Positions 58,769 through 64,000 of a stretch of 64,000 bases of DNA are shown piece after piece (position 1 is the stretch's first letter; each line of letters begins with the position of its first letter). This DNA is from Ulvibacterium sp965248315 (GTDB taxonomy: Bacteria; Bacteroidota; Bacteroidia; Flavobacteriales; Flavobacteriaceae). The position numbers and the translations under genes are program-made. The DNA lies in the NCBI RefSeq assembly GCF_965248315.1, contig NZ_CBDFIX010000002.1:3038001-3102000 (forward strand). Direction: 5' to 3'. The notes beneath the pieces were generated by a model. The model had not been told where the DNA came from. It saw only the letters and a list, made by a program, of their open reading frames with translations, and ran no database searches.

Positions 58769-60313
58769 TTATCTCGGTTCTAAAACCACAAAAGGGATAA
58801 TCATTTCTTCCAAGGAAACCCCGCCATGTTGGTAGGTGTTGCGATAATAACTTACATAATGGTTATAGTTATTGGGATACGCAAAGAACAGATCATTTTT
58901 GGCAAAGATGAAGGAGCTGCTCATATTAATACTGGGCAGATGTATTTTTGCCGGACTCTGAGACTCCAATACGTCCTTCCCGTCATAGGTAAGGCTACGC
59001 CCGGTCTTATACCTTAAATTGAGACTCGTTTCTTTGTCCCCGATAACCTTTGAAGGATGCTTTACGTTAATAGTACCATGATCCGTGGTAATGATCAATT
59101 TCAACCCCATGGCCTGCGCCTGCTGTATAATATCCAACAAAGGAGAATTCTTGAACCAACTTTGCGTCAAGGATCGGTAAGCCTTATCATTAGAGGCCAA
59201 TTCCTTAATAACTTCCATTTCCGTTTTGGAATGTGAGAGCATGTCCACAAAATTGTAGACGATTACCGTAAGATCATTATCTTTTTGCGACCTAAAATTT
59301 TGAGAGAGTTGTTTGCCTTGCTTCAAGCTACTAATTTTATGGTACTCCCATTTTAGATTAAGTCCAAGTCGCTTGATCTGTTCATCCAAAAACTTGTCCT
59401 CAAAAAGATTTTTTCCACCTGCATCAGTATCGTTTTTCCACCAGTTAGGATATTTCCGCTCCATATCCAATGGGGTGAGGCCGGAAAAGATGGCGTTTCT
59501 CGCATATTGGGTGGCTGTGGGCAAAATGCTGAAATATGCAGATTCCGTGGACTTTTTATAGAAGGACGCCACAGAATCCTCGAAAGCATACCACTGATCA
59601 TACCTAAGGTTGTCTATTACGATCAATAGGGTGGGGGATTCCTTGATTCTCGGTTGAACCCATTCTTTGAATAGGGTGTGGGACATTACTGGCCCATTGG
59701 AGGAGGCAAACCAATCCAAATAATGCTTATCCACAAATTTTCCGAATTGATTGTTGGCCTCCACTTTTTGCGATTCCAAAATCTCGAACATACCACTGTC
59801 CTCAATTTCCTCTAACTGAAGCTCCCAATAGATGAGTCTTTTGTAAAGATCTATCCATTCTTCCCAAGAATTTACCATGGACAGATCCATTGATATTTTC
59901 CGAAACTCTTGTTGATAGTTGGCCGTGGTTTTCTCGGATACCAAACGGGAATGGTCCAAGTTCTTCTTTAGTGATAATAAAATTTGGTTGGGGTTTACCG
60001 GTTTAATAAGGTAGTCCGCAATTTTGGAACCTATAGCTTCTTCCATAATGGATTCTTCCTCACTTTTGGTAATCATGACCACGGGTAGGGAAGATACCAT
60101 CGATTTAATTTCATTCAATGTATCCAATCCCGAAATCCCGGGCATGTTTTCATCCAGAAACACGATATCCACTCGGGAACGGGTTAGTTCTTCCAGGGCT
60201 TCCTGCCCACTTTTACAAGTGATTACGCTATAATTTTTGTTTTCCAAGAAAAGGATATGGGGCTTCAACAAATCAATTTCGTCATCGACCCATAAGATGG
60301 TTATCTTACTCAT
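58769..60313 (-). CDS. porX: PorX, response regulator of the type IX secretion pathway
   Basis: Protein of 514 residues combining a receiver domain with an alkaline-phosphatase-superfamily (PglZ-like) domain. The receiver (about 4-120) has the acidic pair Asp10-Asp11, phosphoacceptor Asp54 in IVFLDENMPG, Thr in MITKSEE and Lys in YLIKPVNP. The C-terminal domain has LLIVIDNLRYDQWYAFE, SILPTATQYARNAIFSG, VYNFVDMLSHSKTE and LIITTDHGTINV, the metal-site segments expected for a phosphodiesterase on oligonucleotides. PorX with PorY controls type IX secretion genes in Porphyromonas and is conserved in gliding flavobacteria. It carries no DNA-binding domain. Confidence 0.95.
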   Translation of the reverse strand: MSKITILWVDDEIDLLKPHILFLENKNYSVITCKSGQEALEELTRSRVDIVFLDENMPGISGLDTLNEIKSMVSSLPVVMITKSEEESIMEEAIGSKIADYLIKPVNPNQILLSLKKNLDHSRLVSEKTTANYQQEFRKISMDLSMVNSWEEWIDLYKRLIYWELQLEEIEDSGMFEILESQKVEANNQFGKFVDKHYLDWFASSNGPVMSHTLFKEWVQPRIKESPTLLIVIDNLRYDQWYAFEDSVASFYKKSTESAYFSILPTATQYARNAIFSGLTPLDMERKYPNWWKNDTDAGGKNLFEDKFLDEQIKRLGLNLKWEYHKISSLKQGKQLSQNFRSQKDNDLTVIVYNFVDMLSHSKTEMEVIKELASNDKAYRSLTQSWFKNSPLLDIIQQAQAMGLKLIITTDHGTINVKHPSKVIGDKETSLNLRYKTGRSLTYDGKDVLESQSPAKIHLPSINMSSSFIFAKNDLFFAYPNNYNHYVSYYRNTYQHGGVSLEEMIIPFVVLEPR

Positions 60314-60381
60314 TCCTGCTATTCGGTTTTGTATTTCGCTTGGCCGATTTTGGAAGTAGTATTCCGTGCATCGACCTATAT

Positions 60382-60416
60382 TTTGAATTAGGTTTCAGCA
60401 CAATTGTATAACTTTG
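60382..60416 (+). promoter_or_regulatory. Promoter of the HD-domain gene
   Basis: TAACTTTG at 60409-60416 is a full -7 match; TTTG at 60382-60385 lies 23 bases upstream. A start near 60423 excludes the earlier in-frame TTG at 60404 as the initiation codon. Confidence 0.5.
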
Positions 60417-60442
60417 GATTCTTATCAAATTATACACCTATT

Positions 60443-61672
60443 TTGCCTAAATCAAACAAGCTTAAAATCTTCAATGATCCAATTTACGGATTTATTAGAA
60501 TCCCTAATACGCTTATTTTTGATCTTATAGCCGACCCTTATTTTCAGAGATTGCGTAGAATCTCACAAATGGGCCTTTCTTATTTGGTATATCCCGGGGC
60601 ACATCACACCCGATTTCATCATGCCCTGGGGAGTATGCATCTGACACAGCAGGCCATTCAAGTACTTCGCTTTAAGGGAGTTGAGATTACAAAGGAAGAG
60701 GAAACTGGATTATTATGTGCCATTTTGTTACATGATATAGGTCACGGTCCCTTTTCACATGCTATGGAGCATAGCATTGTAAATGGAATTGGACATGAAC
60801 ATATTTCGCTTTTATTCATGGAGGAACTCAATCAAAGGTTTAACGGAAGTTTAACGATTGCCTTGGAAATATTTAGAGGAAAACACCCGAAAAAATTTTT
60901 GAACCAATTGGTTTCCAGTCAATTGGATATGGATAGAATGGATTATTTAAAGCGTGACAGTTTTTACACCGGAGTAGCCGAGGGTAATATTAACGCGGAA
61001 CGTTTGATTACCATGCTAACCGTGGCCGGAAATGATTTGGTGGTAGAGGAGAAGGGAGTTTACTCCGTGGAGAAGTTTTTAATGGCCCGTCGTTTTATGT
61101 ATTGGCAGGTATACCTGCATAAGACAGGTTTGGTAGCAGAACAATTATTGATACGAATCCTTAAAAGAGCCAAGGAACTTTTACGGGAAAATAAGAATTT
61201 GCAATGTAGTCCAACACTACTTTTCTTCTTGAAAAATAAAATCACTAAAAACAATTTTGACCCAAATGTTTTGGAAACCTTTTCAAGCTTGGATGATGTA
61301 GATATTCTAGCGGCCATAAAGCAATGGCAGGGAAATGAAGATTTTGTGCTTTCCGGATTATGTCGGATGTTGATCAATAGAAGGTTGTTTACCATTAAGT
61401 TGAAGAACAAACCCATAGATTCAAAAAAATTGACCAAGCACTTTAAGCGCTTCAAGGAAGCGTATAAACTTTCCGATACCGAGACCGCATATTTTGTTTT
61501 TTCCGGAGAAATTGAAAATAGGGCCTATGACGCCCAACAACAGAATATCAACATTTTAAGAAAGAACGGAAAATTACAGGATGTGGCAAGGGCATCCGAT
61601 CACCTTAACCTTAGGACCCTTTCAAAAACGGTGACCAAGTATTATATCTGTTACCCCAAATATTCTGTTTAA
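60443..61672 (+). CDS. HD-domain phosphohydrolase, TTG start
   Basis: Protein of 409 residues from TTG 60443, in the dNTPase-like HD family. The metal motif is LLHDIGHGPFSH, preceded by GAHHTRFHHALGSM (first His) and followed by SQLDMDRMDYLKRDSFYTG. Likely substrates are nucleotides or (p)ppGpp-like molecules; the family's physiological role in flavobacteria is not settled. No in-frame ATG exists before about residue 43, inside the conserved region. A -7 element at 60409-60416 overlaps the only earlier TTG candidate (60404). The TTG at 60443 gives a start like known homologues (PKSNKLKIFNDPIYGFI). It is divergent from porX. Confidence 0.88.
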   Translation: MPKSNKLKIFNDPIYGFIRIPNTLIFDLIADPYFQRLRRISQMGLSYLVYPGAHHTRFHHALGSMHLTQQAIQVLRFKGVEITKEEETGLLCAILLHDIGHGPFSHAMEHSIVNGIGHEHISLLFMEELNQRFNGSLTIALEIFRGKHPKKFLNQLVSSQLDMDRMDYLKRDSFYTGVAEGNINAERLITMLTVAGNDLVVEEKGVYSVEKFLMARRFMYWQVYLHKTGLVAEQLLIRILKRAKELLRENKNLQCSPTLLFFLKNKITKNNFDPNVLETFSSLDDVDILAAIKQWQGNEDFVLSGLCRMLINRRLFTIKLKNKPIDSKKLTKHFKRFKEAYKLSDTETAYFVFSGEIENRAYDAQQQNINILRKNGKLQDVARASDHLNLRTLSKTVTKYYICYPKYSV

Positions 61673-61682
61673 CAATTTTTCT

Positions 61683-61690
61683 TACTTTTG
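61683..61690 (+). promoter_or_regulatory. -7 element directly before lpxD
   Basis: TACTTTTG matches TAnnTTTG and ends five bases before the ATG at 61696, so the transcript would be almost leaderless. It would allow lpxD and lpxC-fabZ to be expressed apart from the HD gene 23 bases upstream. Confidence 0.42.
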
Positions 61691-61695
61691 TGCTC

Positions 61696-62712
61696 ATGGT
61701 ATTTACAGCAGGTCAGATTGCCGGTATTTTGGAGGGTGAAGTAGAGGGAAATCCAGAGATAGCAGTCCATAAACTAGCTAAGATTGAAGAGGGAGAAAAA
61801 GGTTCCCTGACCTTTTTGGCCAACCCAAAATACACCTCCTTTATATATACCACAAAAGCATCCATTACCATAGTAAACAAGGATTTTACTCCTGAACAAA
61901 ATGTAGAGACTACCCTAATAAAAGTGGAGGACGCCTACGAGTCTTTCTCCAAACTTTTGGAATATTACAATCAGGTAAAGAGCAACAAGACCGGAATTGA
62001 AGACCCGGTATACCAATCTGATACGGCCACCTATGGAGTAAATTTTTATTTAGGGGCCTTTTCATATCTGGGCAATAATGTAAAAATCGGCAATAACGTA
62101 AAAATCTACCCTAACGTCTACATTGGGGACAATGTTACCATTGCGGATAATGTAATCATATTTGCCGGTGCAAAGATTTATTCAGAATCAAGAATTGGAA
62201 ATAATTGTGTTGTGCATAGTGGTGTTATTATTGGTGCCGATGGTTTTGGGTTCACTCCTGATAAAAATGGGGAATTCAAAAAAGTTCCCCAAACGGGAAA
62301 CGTCATTTTGGAAGACAATGTAGATGTAGGAGCAGGAACCACTATTGACCGTGCCACTCTGGGATCTACCATTCTGCGACGTGGCGTAAAATTGGATAAT
62401 CAGATACAAATTGCGCATAACGTAGAAATTGGGGAGCATACCGTTATTGCCGCACAGACCGGTATTGCAGGTTCGGCCAAAATTGGCAAGCGCTGTATGA
62501 TCGGCGGACAGGTCGGCATTGTAGGGCATATCACCATTGGGGATAATGTAAAAATACAAGCGCAGTCCGGGATAGGGAGAAACGTAAAGGACAACGAAGT
62601 ATTACAAGGTTCCCCCGCCTTAAATTATGGGGATTACAACAAATCCTACGTACACTTTAAAAATTTGCCTAGAATAGTAAATAGAATCGACCAATTGGAA
62701 AAAAGAGATTGA
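61696..62712 (+). CDS. lpxD: UDP-3-O-(3-hydroxyacyl)glucosamine N-acyltransferase
   Basis: Third step of lipid A synthesis: adds the N-linked hydroxyacyl chain. The 338-residue protein has an N-terminal uridine-binding domain (about 1-100, ending around FSKLLEYYNQ) and a left-handed beta-helix of hexapeptide repeats (about 115-300, IGNNVKIYPNVYIGDNVTI and so on). It also has the catalytic His in QIAHNVEIGEHTVI and the C-terminal helix PRIVNRIDQLEKRD. ATG 61696 is preferred to a GTG two codons earlier because of the -7 element. lpxC-fabZ starts two bases after its stop. Confidence 0.95.
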   Translation: MVFTAGQIAGILEGEVEGNPEIAVHKLAKIEEGEKGSLTFLANPKYTSFIYTTKASITIVNKDFTPEQNVETTLIKVEDAYESFSKLLEYYNQVKSNKTGIEDPVYQSDTATYGVNFYLGAFSYLGNNVKIGNNVKIYPNVYIGDNVTIADNVIIFAGAKIYSESRIGNNCVVHSGVIIGADGFGFTPDKNGEFKKVPQTGNVILEDNVDVGAGTTIDRATLGSTILRRGVKLDNQIQIAHNVEIGEHTVIAAQTGIAGSAKIGKRCMIGGQVGIVGHITIGDNVKIQAQSGIGRNVKDNEVLQGSPALNYGDYNKSYVHFKNLPRIVNRIDQLEKRD

Positions 62713-62714
62713 CG

Positions 62715-64000
62715 GTGATCAAAACAGACCAAAAACAGCGGACCATTAAAAAGGAGGTAACCCTTACAGGCGTGGGGCTACATACCGGTGAGAATGTTAC
62801 ACTTAAGTTCTTGCCTGCCGCGGAAAATCATGGATATGCATTTAAACGCGTTGACCTTGAAGGCGAACCAATTATAGAGGCTGATGCAAATTATGTCGTA
62901 AATACCCAAAGGGGTACCAATCTAGAAAAACGAGGGGTCAAGATTCAGACCTCGGAACATGTCCTTGCGGCACTTGTGGGGATGGAGATCGATAATGTTT
63001 TGATCGAACTGGATTCTCCCGAACCTCCCATAATGGACGGCTCTTCAAAATTCTTTGTGGAAGCTTTGGAAAAGGCCGGAATTGTGGAACAGGAAGCTGA
63101 CCGTGAAGAATATATAGTAAAGGATGTTATTTCCTATAAGGATGAGGCCACAGGAAGCGAAATTACCGTAATTCCTGCCGAGAGCTACAAAGTTACCGCC
63201 ATGGTAGATTTTGGGACTAAAGTTTTAGGCACACAAAATGCCACCTTGGAGGATATCTCCGATTTCAAGACCGAGGTAGCGGATGCAAGAACCTTTAGTT
63301 TTCTTCATGAATTGGAGATGCTTTTGGAAAATGGTCTTATTAAGGGTGGCGATCTTAACAATGCCATTGTTTATGTGGACAAGGAAATTTCCGAAGAGAC
63401 TATGAAACGCTTGGAAAAAGCCTTTAATAAGGAAAAGCTGTCCGTAAAGCCAAACGGTATTTTAGATAATCTTACGTTGCATCAGCCCAATGAGGCGGCA
63501 CGGCATAAATTATTGGACGTAGTCGGTGATTTGGCATTGACAGGTACAAGAATACGTGGAAAAGTAATTGCCAACAAACCTGGGCATTATGTTAACACAC
63601 AATTTGCCAAGAAACTGGCGAAACTTATAAAACTTGAAAAACGGAATAATGTTCCTCAATATGATTTGAATAAGCCTCCCTTAATGGACATTCATCAAAT
63701 CATGGCCATGCTTCCCCATAGGCCACCATTTCTTTTGATAGATAGGATTTTGGAGCTATCGGACAAGCATGTTGTGGGCATGAAAAATGTGACCATGAAC
63801 GAACCATTTTTTGTTGGGCATTTTCCTGGGGCACCGGTTATGCCAGGAGTCTTACAAGTAGAAGCCATGGCCCAAACCGGTGGAATTCTAGTACTCAGCA
63901 CCGTTCCGGATCCTGAGAACTATCTGACCCTTTTTATGAAGATAGACAAGGTAAAGTTCAAACAACAGGTCGTTCCCGGAGATACCTTGATTTTTAAATG
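62715..64000 (+). CDS. lpxC: Bifunctional LpxC deacetylase-FabZ dehydratase (3' end outside window)
   Basis: Fused enzyme of lipid A and fatty acid synthesis; 428 residues visible, cut by the window end. The GTG start at 62715 lies two bases after the lpxD stop. Residues about 1-310 are LpxC: LTGVGLHTGENVTLKF, the zinc His in TSEHVLAALVGM, KGGDLNNAIVY and the zinc His/Asp in ARHKLLDVVGDLALTG. From about residue 323 the frame continues without a break into FabZ: MDIHQIMAMLPHRPPFLLIDRI and the catalytic His and Glu in GHFPGAPVMPGVLQVEAMAQ. Such fusions are usual in Bacteroidota. Confidence 0.95.
   Translation, partial: MIKTDQKQRTIKKEVTLTGVGLHTGENVTLKFLPAAENHGYAFKRVDLEGEPIIEADANYVVNTQRGTNLEKRGVKIQTSEHVLAALVGMEIDNVLIELDSPEPPIMDGSSKFFVEALEKAGIVEQEADREEYIVKDVISYKDEATGSEITVIPAESYKVTAMVDFGTKVLGTQNATLEDISDFKTEVADARTFSFLHELEMLLENGLIKGGDLNNAIVYVDKEISEETMKRLEKAFNKEKLSVKPNGILDNLTLHQPNEAARHKLLDVVGDLALTGTRIRGKVIANKPGHYVNTQFAKKLAKLIKLEKRNNVPQYDLNKPPLMDIHQIMAMLPHRPPFLLIDRILELSDKHVVGMKNVTMNEPFFVGHFPGAPVMPGVLQVEAMAQTGGILVLSTVPDPENYLTLFMKIDKVKFKQQVVPGDTLIFK

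Noticed and set aside
63695..63901. Minus-strand open frame within the FabZ part
   Set aside because: It is antisense to clear FabZ catalytic motifs and has no independent support.

Overview
The window reads as the chromosome of a marine member of the Flavobacteriaceae (Bacteroidota), close in style to Maribacter, Zobellia or Arenibacter. This is inference from gene content: formylglycine sulfatases, a TonB receptor with a carboxypeptidase-like N-terminal domain, PorX of the type IX secretion pathway, an LpxC-FabZ fusion, many small families found mainly in flavobacteria, lipoproteins with an acidic tail after the lipobox, and Bacteroidota-type promoters (TTTG, about 18-24 nt, TAnnTTTG). No tRNA, rRNA, CRISPR array, insertion sequence or prophage was seen.

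Region 1 (1-17.4 kb) is an accessory carbohydrate region. It starts inside a 2-keto-3-deoxygalactonate kinase gene overlapped by the matching aldolase gene. Then come a secreted FAD oxidoreductase with an unrecognised partner, two lipoprotein sulfatases and a DUF5060 glycosidase-like protein. A tightly packed minus-strand operon follows: membrane protein, TIM-barrel isomerase-like protein, PQQ-type dehydrogenase fused to cytochrome c, SGNH hydrolase, Gfo/Idh/MocA oxidoreductase and a RetSat/CrtI-like oxidoreductase. A second Gfo/Idh/MocA gene is divergent from it. Together these look like desulfation, oxidation and cleavage of an unusual, perhaps sulfated galactan-type, sugar. No SusC/SusD pair lies in the window.

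Region 2 (17.4-34.5 kb) is mixed. It has a PhoX-like lipoprotein, a di-haem peroxidase, a four-domain fasciclin lipoprotein, a TIGR02757 protein, a CPBP protease, a LolD-like ATPase and folE. Next are a sulfite-oxidase-like enzyme with its cytochrome, a membrane hydroxylase, a TonB receptor locus that looks metal-related, and several small flavobacterial proteins.

Region 3 (34.5-54 kb) is mostly housekeeping: serA, serC, a LuxC-like acyl-CoA reductase, ferredoxin, ychF, an EamA transporter, parE-parC, a second membrane hydroxylase, TerC, regulators, an M14 peptidase, DinB, aroB and proline dehydrogenase.

Region 4 (54-64 kb) holds ald, tsaE, porX, an HD phosphohydrolase, lpxD and lpxC-fabZ (cut by the window end). 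Among them are two AT-rich genes for membrane proteins that share a duplicated, unrecognised four-helix domain, a 49-residue secreted peptide, an XRE regulator, and intergenic DNA rich in inverted repeats. This stretch and the PQQ/Gfo-Idh operon are the best candidates for undescribed biology.
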